Source: Saprospirales bacterium | GTDB lineage: Bacteria > Bacteroidota > Bacteroidia > Chitinophagales > JADIYW01 | Reading direction: 5' to 3' | Assembly (NCBI GenBank): GCA_016711605.1 | Contig: JADJSS010000008.1 | Location: forward strand, 62,001-126,000 | Length of the DNA stretch: 64,000 bases | Shown: piece by piece, positions 35,460 through 46,184 of the stretch | Numbering within the stretch: position 1 is the first letter of the stretch | Layout of the letters: the number at the start of each line of letters is the position of its first letter | Translations under genes and position numbers: made by a program | Notes under the pieces: model-generated | What the model was told of the DNA's origin: nothing | Seen by the model: the letters and a program-made list of their open reading frames with translations, nothing else | The model's database searches: none

Positions 35460-37295
35460 ATGTCTATGCAAAATAATAAATTTTACCAATATCTTCTTTT
35501 GGCATTGGCAATTATTCTACTATACTCAAAAACAGTTTATTTTGACTATTGCATTGATGACAGCATTATTAGTGACAGTTTAGATGGCAAAGTAAATTCC
35601 TTTAACGACCTTCTGTCGTTATTTAAATTGAGTTATAATAACACAGATTATAGACCCATTGTATTTATAAGTTTTGGAATAGAAAGGTTGCTTTTTGAAG
35701 AGTTTAATCCGATGGTTTCGCATGCTGTAAATTTTATTTTATATTTTTTAATTTGTTTATCTGCATTAAAGTTTTTTGAAATATTATTTGAAAACAAGTA
35801 TGGAATTATATTATTTTTCAGTGTATTATTATTTTGTGTTCATCCAATAAATACCGAAGTAGTATCTAGCATTAAATGTAGAGATAATTTATTGAGCATG
35901 TTGTTTGGATTACTCAGCAGCAGTCTATTTTTGAAATATTACAAAGAAGAAAAAAAGAAATATCTGCTTTTGTTTATTGCATTCATTTTTTCATGTTTGT
36001 CTATTTTATCGAAGTTAGACGGATTTGGGTTTCTGATATTTAACATTTTGTATGCTATTCAAATTAAAAAAAACAAAAAAATATTGTTTGGTTTAGTTTC
36101 AGTATTATTTTTATTTAGTGTTTATTTCATGAATAATCTTTTTAGAGAAAATCTGATGGTCAAAAATTTAGATTTGCCGCTTACACCAAAAGTTACTATT
36201 ACAGAAAACCCTTTAGCTCTAGCATTTACATTGCCTAATAGATTAGTTGCAAGTGTAAATACTGTTTATTTTTATTTTACAAAATTTACTTACACATCAT
36301 CTTCTAAATATTATTATGGATACAACTATTATGATGTGCTGTCAATAAAATCATTGTCATTTATAGGTGGTCTTATAATCATAACAGGTTTTATTTTTGC
36401 ATTTATTTATAGCATTCTAAAAAAAGAAAAAATCATAACAATTTCAATAATTGGAATAATTTCTACTTCAATATATGCTCTAAATTTTATACAACCAGTT
36501 GCAGGCATTATTGCTGATAGGTATATTTTTATTGCAAATTTATTTTTCTGCTTATTTGTCACTTATTGTATTATTTATTTTTGTAAAAACTTTAAAATAG
36601 AAAAGTATGGTTTTGCAATATTGTCAGTTATTATGATTGTTTTTTCAACTGTATCATTTTTACGTGTAAATGCATGGAAAAACCTAAAGACACTGATAGA
36701 CACTGATGCACCAAATTTATATAATTCGTACGAAGCAATGCGTATTGCATCATCAGTATACATGAAAGAATATGAAAGCACTACCGATGTACAAAAAAAG
36801 AATGAATACAAAGAGAAATGTATTTTTTATGCATTAAAAGGAATTGAAGTTTATCCAAAAAATTATTTGTTGCATCAATTTCTAGGTCAATATTACTATA
36901 AATTTAACCAAGTAGATCAGGCAAAAATGCATTTATACATCTCATTAAAAAATGATAGTACAAAATCATCGAATTTTTATTTAGGAGACCTATACTATTC
37001 TATTAAAAACTTAGACTCTTCATTATACTTTTACAAAGAAGCATTCTTAAATAAAGAAAATTCTGCCGTATTAATTAATAATATTTCATCTGTTTATTAC
37101 GAAATGAATGATAACGATGGTTGTTTGAAATTCAACCATGATTTACTTACAAAAGATTCTACTATTTTTGCAGCACATGAAAATTTAGGTTATTTTTACT
37201 TGAATAACAACGACACTATTAAAGCAATTGATTACTTCAAGAAGTCAATAAAATATGGCTTAGATGTAAACTCATTACCAATCAAAATTCAATAG
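35460..37295 (+). CDS. TMTC-like GT-C glycosyltransferase with C-terminal TPRs
   Basis: A 611-residue polytopic membrane protein with about ten hydrophobic segments up to residue 405, then a soluble region of TPR-like helical pairs (about 430-605: YLLHQFLGQYYYKFNQVDQA, SSNFYLGDLYYSIKNLDSSL, HENLGYFYLNNNDTIKAIDY). The first periplasmic loop has the acidic motif FDYCIDDSIISDS (D33, D34) followed by DYRPIVFISFGIERLLF and VSHAVNFILYFLICL, as in the TMTC/PMT family of lipid-linked sugar O-mannosyltransferases. Inference: it transfers a sugar from a polyprenyl carrier to exported proteins. Located divergently between the two giant Ser/Thr-rich surface proteins, which are obvious candidate substrates. 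Not proven. Confidence 0.75.
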   Translation: MSMQNNKFYQYLLLALAIILLYSKTVYFDYCIDDSIISDSLDGKVNSFNDLLSLFKLSYNNTDYRPIVFISFGIERLLFEEFNPMVSHAVNFILYFLICLSALKFFEILFENKYGIILFFSVLLFCVHPINTEVVSSIKCRDNLLSMLFGLLSSSLFLKYYKEEKKKYLLLFIAFIFSCLSILSKLDGFGFLIFNILYAIQIKKNKKILFGLVSVLFLFSVYFMNNLFRENLMVKNLDLPLTPKVTITENPLALAFTLPNRLVASVNTVYFYFTKFTYTSSSKYYYGYNYYDVLSIKSLSFIGGLIIITGFIFAFIYSILKKEKIITISIIGIISTSIYALNFIQPVAGIIADRYIFIANLFFCLFVTYCIIYFCKNFKIEKYGFAILSVIMIVFSTVSFLRVNAWKNLKTLIDTDAPNLYNSYEAMRIASSVYMKEYESTTDVQKKNEYKEKCIFYALKGIEVYPKNYLLHQFLGQYYYKFNQVDQAKMHLYISLKNDSTKSSNFYLGDLYYSIKNLDSSLYFYKEAFLNKENSAVLINNISSVYYEMNDNDGCLKFNHDLLTKDSTIFAAHENLGYFYLNNNDTIKAIDYFKKSIKYGLDVNSLPIKIQ

Positions 37296-37301
37296 AAACA
37301 A

Positions 37302-37334
37302 AAAAAATCTCGACAATAATTGTCGAGATTTTTT
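37302..37334. terminator. Bidirectional terminator between the glycosyltransferase and second giant gene
   Basis: AAAAAATCTCGACAA / TTGTCGAGATTTTTT, a 15-bp stem with a 3-nt loop, A-run on one side and T-run on the other. It serves both convergent genes, whose stops are at 37295 (plus) and 37358 (minus). Confidence 0.9.
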
Positions 37335-37357
37335 ATTGAATGAAATGTTTTAAATGA

Positions 37358-40300
37358 TTATTCTTTCACAAACTTAGAATTGAATTTTTCACCGCTATTT
37401 GTGTTTTGCAACTTAATGATATACATACCTTTTGCATAATCAATTGCATCCACAACAATCGTATGAATTCCTACATCTAATTTAAATTGATTATTCATCA
37501 TCGACTGTCCAATTGTATTAAATATATTCAAATTCAATTGCTGTTCTTTTCCTGCTTGATAAATAATATTCAATTTATCATTTGTCGGATTTGGATACAC
37601 ATTTAAGATACCATCTGTTATTTCTGATTGTGTTACTTTAATCAAAATTACATCAGAATATTTAAACTGACCATCAATATCTATCATTTTCAAACGATAG
37701 TAATTGTTACCAGTTACTGGATGCTCATCATTCAATGTATAATCACGTGGTGTGCTACTATTTCCTGCTGCAGCACGTTCGCCAATGTAAGCAAAGCTAT
37801 TACCGTCTAAACTTTTTTCTACTTCAAATTTCAACGAATTTCTTTCTGAAGCAGTTGTCCAGTTTAATACGTTTATTGCACCATCATTGTAACCAGTAAA
37901 TGTTGTCAGCTCAACTGGCAATACTGTTGATGGATTTAAAGTTGATTTTATGATAATTACTTGTCCAGACGATGCACAACTTGCAGTGTTTTCATCGCTA
38001 ATAATTTGCATAACATATGTTGCGCAACCTGGTAAAATATAGGTTTGATTAAAATTAGTAGCGGTTGTTCCACCTGATACTTCTTCAAATACAGCACAGT
38101 TTACTAATAAATCATCGCCTTGAGAATTAGATCCGATTGGTGCATCGCATGGTGTATTATCTAAGAATAAAGACATTGCTGTAGCACCGCAACCAACTGC
38201 TGTAACAGAGAATACAACTGTAACAGTATCAACAGGTGTACCATCGCAATCTGTTGTAAATTTGAAATAATTTACTGAATTGTTGCTGCCTGGTAAACAG
38301 TCATAATATCTTGGTGTAAGATTTGTACCATTGGTGTTCATGTTCCAGCATTGCGCTTGTCCATAAGTAAGTGCGTTTGTGCCACAAGTTGTTTTTGGTG
38401 GACAATCCACTGAAATACAAAACCCAAATCCTGTATTGGATGGACTTGTTGGAGCATTTTCATTAAATACTTGAACGTACAAAGTTTCTCCTGGAAATGC
38501 AGCTAAAGTATAATCAACATCTGCAGTTAAGCCACCACTTCCACAATTAATTTGTTGCAATGTTCCACCACAACCACTAGTTGCCCTAAAAATACCAATA
38601 TTTTCAACTGAATTATTTAATGGACCTGGATATTCATCATTTCCTTGAATATGTATACCTGTTGCATCTAATGGAACCGTGAATTTAAACCAATAATCAT
38701 TACAGTTATATTCACCATTACAACCAATAGCTGTTTGTGTACGTGTTGCATTATCTACATTTGGTGATACTGAATTATCAATGCTGTAATTATTAGTATA
38801 ATATTGACCATCAGAAGTACATGGACCTTGTGCTTGTGTTCTGACAAATTGTGTTACATCAATAGCTCCACATGGCTCATCATTTGCAGGTGGAGTTGGT
38901 GAATTATCTAAATTTGTTAAGTTGAAATTCCAAGTTCCTTTGTCGGTGAATAAATCATTTCCATCAAACTGAATATAGTACGTTCTGCCAGCCATTAGAC
39001 AACGTAAATCCCAAGTTGTAGAAATTGAAGTTAATGTACTTGTATTATCTTCTCTAACTAAACCATTAAAGCCAGCAACACCACAATTGTAACCAACTGG
39101 AGCTAAGTATAAACTTGCATTTAATGATAATAAAACAGAACTGTATGATGAAGTATTCAACCGTACTTCGCCAGATGCTGGTGCCACAAATTGATACCAA
39201 AGCGTTTCATCGTATGCACTACCATCTACTGGTGATTGTGGCACTGGTGAAATATTTGGTTCTCCAGTTTGTGATGTTGCACAACGGTTATCAGCTGATT
39301 GATTCACACCATTTACTGGAACAGCTGGTGCTGTACAAATATTATCTGGTAAATAAGTTGAACCAGCAGTGAAACTTACTGCTACATTGAAGTTAGTACC
39401 AGCATCTAAGCCACCAATTCCGTCCCAACCTTGTATTTGGATGAAGTATGTTTTTCCTTCTTCAATTTCCCAACATTCTAAAGTAAGCGATTCATCATTA
39501 GTAACACTATTTACAGCTGGTGATGCTTTTATTTCAGACATATTGCCAAACGTTGGAGTAGCTCCAGAACATACGTTGGTATTTTGTCTATAAACAACAA
39601 TAGATGCATTGATAGGATCGCCTCCACTATTTGTTACAGAAACATTGTAAGTTCCATCGGTGCTGCTTGCTGTAAATTTATACCATAAAGTATGATCGTA
39701 ACTTGCATCCGTAATATCATTGAAAGGTCCATTTATATTTGGCTCGCCAACTTCTTGTGTTGCACAACGATTGTCTTGTGCAGTTGCAGTTTGTGTTGCA
39801 GTACCTACAAATGTTCCCATATTTCCATTTGCAACAGTTGCACCAATACCGCAAATATTATCATTTACTGGAACAGCATGAACGGCTGAAGTCAATTCAA
39901 TATTAAAATTACCAACATCATTAGAACCAATTAAGTCATTTCCATCTACCTGTAAGTAATATCTTTTCGCAGGATCTAAGCATGGCCAAGTTTCAGTTAC
40001 TCTATCTGTCGTTCCAATCGTATTTAAAACTAATCCTGTACCAGATGCAATTTCATTTAATTGCGACCAACTTGGAATATCAGCAGGTGAACCAGAACAT
40101 GAAATATTGGATGTTCCTGTTTTTTCGTATAAAACATAATTAATACCACCATTAATTCCAGAAGTTGGCTCTAAAGTCATCGTTACATCTGCAGCTGCAG
40201 GAACCGTAAATGTAAACCAAACTGTTTCATCGTAATTATTTGATTCCACATCATCGCCAGAGCCACCCATATTATCAGACGTATTCGGTTCACTTGCTTC

Positions 40301-43300
40301 TTCCCAAGCGCATTTGTTTGTTCTACCTAAAACACCAGTTGGAATTGATAAATCTTCTGCGTTACAAATTAAATCGTTTGAAGGACCAGGATTTCCAGAG
40401 CCATCATCTGTTACAGTAACAATGAAACTGCCTTGATCAGTTGCTATATCATTTCCGTCTATTTGAATCCAATATTTTGTATTTGGTAATAAACAAGTGA
40501 ATGAATTTGAAACGGATGCGTTATTTAAAAGATTATCAGCCGAACTACCTTCCTGAATTAATTTGGATGAAGGTGCATTTGGAATTCTATAAGTCGGACT
40601 TGTTCCATTATTGTAATACAATCTGAAATTAGGTTTAGTAACTTCTGATGTTACAGCTGGATCATCTGCAACATTAACCGTAATTACACCTGGTTTTGAT
40701 GGTGTTGTGAAATAAAACCATACTGTTTCATCTTCATTAGAATTGGTATGATCAGTTGCATCTAAACCACAATAATCACCGTTTTCACCAGTTTCGCAAG
40801 TAGCACAACGGTTGTGACCATCTATTGTAAGTGAACCACCTGCGGTTAACATTCCATCTATTGGTGCTGCATTATCTACTGGTATTGCATTTGCCAAATC
40901 GTCATTGATTGGTCTTCCAGTTCCAGCACCTAAATCTCTTACAGTTAAGTTATAGTAGAAATTATCTGTAAATGTTGGAATGGTGATTCCGAATAAACTG
41001 GCGTCACCACCATCAACCTGAATATAATACGTAGTATTTGGTGATACGCAAGGCAATGTTACTTTTGCTGAATCAATTGTAACAGTTCCTAAAAGCGTTG
41101 CAAAACCCATATTCGATGCTATATCAGCAATATTATTAAATGGCGATGCTGAACATGGTGTAGAACCAGAAGTTGCTGGATATACATATTTATAAACTGT
41201 AATAGATGGAACAGAATTAAATCCACCAACACCTAATAATGATTTTAATACTACTTGTACTGCACCAGGATTTGCACTGGTTGTAAATTTGTGCCACATG
41301 GTTTCGTCATAACAAGGTTCGTTTTGTACACAACTTTGCGATGTATTTGGTTCGCCAATTTCTTGTGTTGCACAAATATTATTTTGGTTAAGAATATTTA
41401 AAGTTCCACCTGTTGGAAGATTTCCACTACCAACATTTGTTGCACCACAAATATTATCATTTGTTTGGAAATTGATTCCAACACTGCTTTCAGCAATTGT
41501 AATATCAAAATCACCTTGATCTGAACCAAATAATGGACAAGTGCTTGAACCTAGTATTCGTAAGAAATAAGTTTTGTTAGGTTTTGGACATGAAATTTTT
41601 ATTTCTTCTTCGCGTGGACTCAATATGTTTACTACTTTTCCTTCTCCAACTCTTACTAAATTATTGAATTGAGAATTAGATAATGCTTGTGAATTACAAG
41701 CTGCTGTAGTAAATGTACCATTGTATTCATATAAATCCATGTCAGGATCGAAACATATACCAGATGGATTGGTTACAGAAATAGTAATATCACCTGGACC
41801 AAATGGACCAATACTTGGACCAGTATTAAACGTGTACCAAACTGTCGGATCGCTTCCTTCGTCAAATGGATTTAAATCCCAACCATTTGCTTCCGGTTCA
41901 TTAAATTCTGCAGTTGCGCATCTATTATTATGTGTGAAACTTATTGTTTCATTTAAACCTAAATAAGTATTTGCATTGAATGGATTGTATGGACCACCAG
42001 CATTTGCTACTTGATGAGCTTGACAGAACATATCATTTCCGCCTGTTCTTGTTGTTGCTGGTGAAGAATAGACTACATTAGATGCATACGTTTGTGGTGC
42101 AGTTAATGTAGTGATTTTCATTCTAAACTGACCAGTTTCGCAATCTGTTCCGGATAATAACGGACCGCATGTTGTTACATTTCGGTTACCATCCACCTGA
42201 ACCCAATACGTTCTGCCAGGAACCAAACATTCTACTGTTATTTCTTCGTCATCAGAGCTTGCAATTCCAAAAATTGCAGGATCATAGTCATCATCAAATT
42301 TGAAACCACCACTTTGAATATTAGCACAATTTTGGCTTGGAATATCAAAAATCGCAAGACCTAAATCAATATCATCAACACCACCATCTTCAATTGCTTC
42401 AATTTTGACTTTACCTGTTGCAGGTGCAATAAATTTAAACCAAAGCGTATGTTCTACATCAAAATCAAATAGTGTTCCGGAAATATTATGAGCAATTTTT
42501 CCAGGACCTTCGTATGATTGATCTATAGTTGCACATTCGTTGTTAAATGCAATTGGAGAATTATAGACAGAACCTGCAGCATTTCCAATTGGAGTCATAT
42601 TATATGCCATACAAATTGAATCATTAGTTGAAGCTGGAATTCCGTTTAATGCTTGAACTGAGATTCTAAAATCGCCTTCAATATCTTCCACATCTGCACC
42701 ACAAGTATAACCTGCATCACCATCTATCATAAGATAATACGTTTTGCCAGGAATCAAACATCTAGATACCATATACTCATCAAAACCACAAGAGCCTACA
42801 CATGGCACACAAATTCCAGTATAATCTTCAGAGTTTAACGGATCGATTTCAACAGCACCGCCATCAAAACCATTTCCACTTCCAATTTCAGAAAATCTAT
42901 TTTTATCAAAACAATTAGTTGCTGTTTCGTACAATGCTAACTGAAGATTGATATCATCGTGATAATCTGCATCACCTTTAATTTGAGCTATATTTTCTGT
43001 TCTTATTTTTACTTTTCCGCTAGCAGGTGCTACAAAGCTTGCCCAAACTGTTTTATCTGTTGATGCATTTCGTGCACGCCAAACAGATGGAATTGGATCG
43101 TTTATGGATGTTGCACAACGATTTGTCATATTAGTCCAATTTAATGAACCATAAGCTGTAGCAGAAGCGTTTACAGTAAGTAATTGTGAAAAGCATGGTT
43201 CATCATGTTTTAATGTTGAATTTGGAACACCTAAAGACGTGAAAGGAGTTCCTACATCACCTGGTGAAGCTGAATTATATAATCCTAAGCCTGCGTCTAA

Positions 43301-46159
43301 AACTTGCATTTTAAAATAACCACTGATACAATCGCCTGCATCGATCAAATCACAAGTTGCCCAATCACCACCATCTACCTGTATATAATAATATTTATTT
43401 GGATCTAAACAAGTAGCAATTAAACTATTACCTTCATTACAAGTGGCTGAATTTCCGCAAGTATTATAGATGTCATAAGGAAAAAATCCACCCAAGAAAC
43501 AGTTTGTAAAACCAGTTTGTTGTTCAGACAATTCACAAACGCCATGATCTTGAGAAATAATTGGAGTCCATAAAAATCTTGGATCTGAACAATGTGCATT
43601 AGTACCATCACCTAAAATTGGTTCCCAAATAGCAATTTGTAAATCCAAATCATCATCAATACCACTTGGTTGACCAGAAGGTGCTGATTGTGCTAAAATT
43701 TTCACAGATCCAGACAAAGGTGGTTTAAATCTGAACCACACGTCTCTATCTAAAGGTTGTGTAAAATCAGCACGCCAAGGAAAATCTGGAGTCGCACAGA
43801 AATTATCAAAAATATTTGTCCCATTTCCATTCGCATTCGTACTATAACTTAATGCACCGGCAACATACGTTCCACCTAAATCTATGGCACCGCAAATTGT
43901 ATCGTTAATAGGTGCACCACCAATACCTGGAGCAGTTGATATTTTGTATGATCCATTATCAAATGACCAAAGTCCTTCGTAGCATGTAGAGATAAAACCT
44001 GCATCTGTTACTTGCACATAATAAGTAGTGTTTGGTTCAGGACATTTTAAACGGAACATATCTTTATAACAAGGTGCACCAAACCCAATGCCAGTAGTGT
44101 GATCGCATAAATCACCTGAGATATTCATTTCGTCTTGTAATTCTAAATTGCCACCAACTGGACATGCAAATGATGAAGTATTTTTAAAAAATGACACTTC
44201 TGAATTAAAGGTAGAACCTAATAAACAAGCACCACCTCTGTTTCCATTGCCGAATACATCATCGTTATTGTACCAATAAATCCAATCTGGAACTGTATTA
44301 CCTGTTATAATTTTATACCACACTGTTGCACTATGGGAGCCAGAAGAACCTGGACCACCAGGTGTTGCATTCGGTTCACCAGGTTCACCAGAAGCGCATT
44401 TATTGGTATGTGGCAAATTAAAATATGGTGCTCCAGAAAACTTAGAACTACTTGTCCAGTTTACACCTGTTGGCGTACCTGTTGCTAATCCATTTGTTGT
44501 AATAATACCTAAATCAGTAGCACCACAAATATTGTCAGATGGGCGAAATGCATCTTTCCGAACTCTAATTGAAAAATCAACATATTCATCTGGCCAAGGT
44601 GTAGAAGCATGGTCGACTTGGATATAGTAAGTTGAGCTAGGTTCAAAACAAAGTAAATTAAGACTTGCATCACCAAAATCTAAATTTTGAGTATAATCTA
44701 AATTTGAAAGATTAGCAAAACTAGTTCCATTTTCAGGTGAACAATTTCGAGTAGTTGCTGATGTTTCTCTGTATACAGCAAACGTTGGCCATGATGTAGA
44801 AGCAGAACTGGATAAGCGATTTACTTCAATTGCATATGTATGCTGTAAGGTAGTGCTTCCTGCAGGTGCTGCTGGCGTTGTGAATTTGTACCATACAGTT
44901 TTATCAATACTTTGAACTGGAAATACATCTGGTTCACCACCAACGGTAGTCGCACAAGCGTTCGATTGATTGGTAATAAATAAATCAGTATTGGTATTGT
45001 TAGATAAAGGTGAAGGATAAGCATCCAAACTTAAAGCATTACAGATTCTATCTGGTCCAGCTTGTCGACCATTATCTGAAACAGTTAAATTAAATCGACC
45101 TTCGTCACAAGTACCTAAACAACCTACTTGAACGCCAGGCGTACAAATTTCAACTTGAATATAATATGTTTGATTAGGTTTTGGACATTTAATATCAATA
45201 TCACTTAAATCCAGTCCTGTACTTCCAACTTGAGAAATTTGTGTAAAATGATTTGAACTATAACTGAAAGGGCAACCTGCTAAATTATCTGGACCTTCAT
45301 ATACTTTACACCATGCAGCAACTGTTTCGCCAAATAAACAAACACCACCTGAACCAGATCCACCGATGGCTGAAGCATCTACATTAATATTTGTTCCTGG
45401 ATTTGGGCCTGTTTTAAATTTCATCCAGACACTTTCATCACCTGAACCTAAATTTGGTTCATTGGCTGAACAGATATCTTCATGTGAGTATCCGTAATTA
45501 TTAAAGTTGTTTCTAACTAAATTACTTCCTAAGCCAAGTGTTCCTAAATTATTTGCACCACAGATATAATCGTCACTGGCTTGCGGTCGCCAATTACCTG
45601 AAACTTCCCATTGATAGGTGACGGTTATTGTTCCAGCACAGTTTCCATTTCCATTGTAATTGGCATTATAGTTACAGGTTGCTGTAAAAGATCCATAAGT
45701 TCCATTTACATTTGACGGAAAAGACCTATTCACATTAACATTACAAATTAAATCACTGACTACATTGGCAAAACCACCACCAATACATGCATCAGCGCAA
45801 TCTTCGTCCCAACCTTCAACATTAAAATCAATATTTCCAGAAGGCCATTGACAACCATAATCATAGTTTTGATCAAAAGCAACAAAATTTGGTGCGATTG
45901 AGTTATTGTTATTGTCATCACTTAAATTATAGCAATCTTCATTTACATCTGTTCCACCATCATCAATATCAAAAACCCAATCTAATCGGTTGTTTGAAAG
46001 GCCAATACAGTTAGCATCACAGTCTGTTCCAGATGATGTTGCTGCTGAAATATTGGTAATTCTTAACTTAAGATTTTTTTGTGCAAACGTGTTATTCGAC
46101 AAAAAAATCAAGGTTAAGAACAGAAAGAAGGAAATTATGTTGGTGTATATATTTTTCAT
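37358..46159 (-). CDS. Second giant repeat surface protein with type IX sorting domain (2933 aa)
   Basis: A paralogue of the protein at 24972-34652. Signal peptide at residues 1-26 (ending TFAQ), N-terminal Cys-rich domain (NLKLRITNISAATSSGTDCD), then about 14 PPC-like modules built on the same words: VWYKFTTPAAP, CLxPxKTYYIQVDG, NDxICxAxxL. Many modules carry a conserved Cys pair (NxCATxExGEPN near the start and C-L-x-P before the TYYIQ strand), suggesting disulfides. The C-terminus repeats the PVELTTFTGYNDGAINVLNW domain and a type A CTD: NVYPNPTNDKLNIIYQ, TIGQSMMN, YAKGMYIIKL, FNSKFVKE. Function inferred as a surface adhesin, filament or matrix component. Preceded 25 bp upstream by a small secreted protein in the same transcript. 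Confidence 0.9.
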   Translation of the reverse strand: MKNIYTNIISFFLFLTLIFLSNNTFAQKNLKLRITNISAATSSGTDCDANCIGLSNNRLDWVFDIDDGGTDVNEDCYNLSDDNNNNSIAPNFVAFDQNYDYGCQWPSGNIDFNVEGWDEDCADACIGGGFANVVSDLICNVNVNRSFPSNVNGTYGSFTATCNYNANYNGNGNCAGTITVTYQWEVSGNWRPQASDDYICGANNLGTLGLGSNLVRNNFNNYGYSHEDICSANEPNLGSGDESVWMKFKTGPNPGTNINVDASAIGGSGSGGVCLFGETVAAWCKVYEGPDNLAGCPFSYSSNHFTQISQVGSTGLDLSDIDIKCPKPNQTYYIQVEICTPGVQVGCLGTCDEGRFNLTVSDNGRQAGPDRICNALSLDAYPSPLSNNTNTDLFITNQSNACATTVGGEPDVFPVQSIDKTVWYKFTTPAAPAGSTTLQHTYAIEVNRLSSSASTSWPTFAVYRETSATTRNCSPENGTSFANLSNLDYTQNLDFGDASLNLLCFEPSSTYYIQVDHASTPWPDEYVDFSIRVRKDAFRPSDNICGATDLGIITTNGLATGTPTGVNWTSSSKFSGAPYFNLPHTNKCASGEPGEPNATPGGPGSSGSHSATVWYKIITGNTVPDWIYWYNNDDVFGNGNRGGACLLGSTFNSEVSFFKNTSSFACPVGGNLELQDEMNISGDLCDHTTGIGFGAPCYKDMFRLKCPEPNTTYYVQVTDAGFISTCYEGLWSFDNGSYKISTAPGIGGAPINDTICGAIDLGGTYVAGALSYSTNANGNGTNIFDNFCATPDFPWRADFTQPLDRDVWFRFKPPLSGSVKILAQSAPSGQPSGIDDDLDLQIAIWEPILGDGTNAHCSDPRFLWTPIISQDHGVCELSEQQTGFTNCFLGGFFPYDIYNTCGNSATCNEGNSLIATCLDPNKYYYIQVDGGDWATCDLIDAGDCISGYFKMQVLDAGLGLYNSASPGDVGTPFTSLGVPNSTLKHDEPCFSQLLTVNASATAYGSLNWTNMTNRCATSINDPIPSVWRARNASTDKTVWASFVAPASGKVKIRTENIAQIKGDADYHDDINLQLALYETATNCFDKNRFSEIGSGNGFDGGAVEIDPLNSEDYTGICVPCVGSCGFDEYMVSRCLIPGKTYYLMIDGDAGYTCGADVEDIEGDFRISVQALNGIPASTNDSICMAYNMTPIGNAAGSVYNSPIAFNNECATIDQSYEGPGKIAHNISGTLFDFDVEHTLWFKFIAPATGKVKIEAIEDGGVDDIDLGLAIFDIPSQNCANIQSGGFKFDDDYDPAIFGIASSDDEEITVECLVPGRTYWVQVDGNRNVTTCGPLLSGTDCETGQFRMKITTLTAPQTYASNVVYSSPATTRTGGNDMFCQAHQVANAGGPYNPFNANTYLGLNETISFTHNNRCATAEFNEPEANGWDLNPFDEGSDPTVWYTFNTGPSIGPFGPGDITISVTNPSGICFDPDMDLYEYNGTFTTAACNSQALSNSQFNNLVRVGEGKVVNILSPREEEIKISCPKPNKTYFLRILGSSTCPLFGSDQGDFDITIAESSVGINFQTNDNICGATNVGSGNLPTGGTLNILNQNNICATQEIGEPNTSQSCVQNEPCYDETMWHKFTTSANPGAVQVVLKSLLGVGGFNSVPSITVYKYVYPATSGSTPCSASPFNNIADIASNMGFATLLGTVTIDSAKVTLPCVSPNTTYYIQVDGGDASLFGITIPTFTDNFYYNLTVRDLGAGTGRPINDDLANAIPVDNAAPIDGMLTAGGSLTIDGHNRCATCETGENGDYCGLDATDHTNSNEDETVWFYFTTPSKPGVITVNVADDPAVTSEVTKPNFRLYYNNGTSPTYRIPNAPSSKLIQEGSSADNLLNNASVSNSFTCLLPNTKYWIQIDGNDIATDQGSFIVTVTDDGSGNPGPSNDLICNAEDLSIPTGVLGRTNKCAWEEASEPNTSDNMGGSGDDVESNNYDETVWFTFTVPAAADVTMTLEPTSGINGGINYVLYEKTGTSNISCSGSPADIPSWSQLNEIASGTGLVLNTIGTTDRVTETWPCLDPAKRYYLQVDGNDLIGSNDVGNFNIELTSAVHAVPVNDNICGIGATVANGNMGTFVGTATQTATAQDNRCATQEVGEPNINGPFNDITDASYDHTLWYKFTASSTDGTYNVSVTNSGGDPINASIVVYRQNTNVCSGATPTFGNMSEIKASPAVNSVTNDESLTLECWEIEEGKTYFIQIQGWDGIGGLDAGTNFNVAVSFTAGSTYLPDNICTAPAVPVNGVNQSADNRCATSQTGEPNISPVPQSPVDGSAYDETLWYQFVAPASGEVRLNTSSYSSVLLSLNASLYLAPVGYNCGVAGFNGLVREDNTSTLTSISTTWDLRCLMAGRTYYIQFDGNDLFTDKGTWNFNLTNLDNSPTPPANDEPCGAIDVTQFVRTQAQGPCTSDGQYYTNNYSIDNSVSPNVDNATRTQTAIGCNGEYNCNDYWFKFTVPLDATGIHIQGNDEYPGPLNNSVENIGIFRATSGCGGTLQQINCGSGGLTADVDYTLAAFPGETLYVQVFNENAPTSPSNTGFGFCISVDCPPKTTCGTNALTYGQAQCWNMNTNGTNLTPRYYDCLPGSNNSVNYFKFTTDCDGTPVDTVTVVFSVTAVGCGATAMSLFLDNTPCDAPIGSNSQGDDLLVNCAVFEEVSGGTTATNFNQTYILPGCATYVMQIISDENTASCASSGQVIIIKSTLNPSTVLPVELTTFTGYNDGAINVLNWTTASERNSLKFEVEKSLDGNSFAYIGERAAAGNSSTPRDYTLNDEHPVTGNNYYRLKMIDIDGQFKYSDVILIKVTQSEITDGILNVYPNPTNDKLNIIYQAGKEQQLNLNIFNTIGQSMMNNQFKLDVGIHTIVVDAIDYAKGMYIIKLQNTNSGEKFNSKFVKE

Positions 46160-46184
46160 ACGAACTGTATTAATTGTATTGATA

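Noticed and set aside
24972..46159. CRISPR or satellite array in the giant genes
   Set aside because: Repeats are 300-600 bp, diverged and in frame; there are no short direct repeats with unique spacers.
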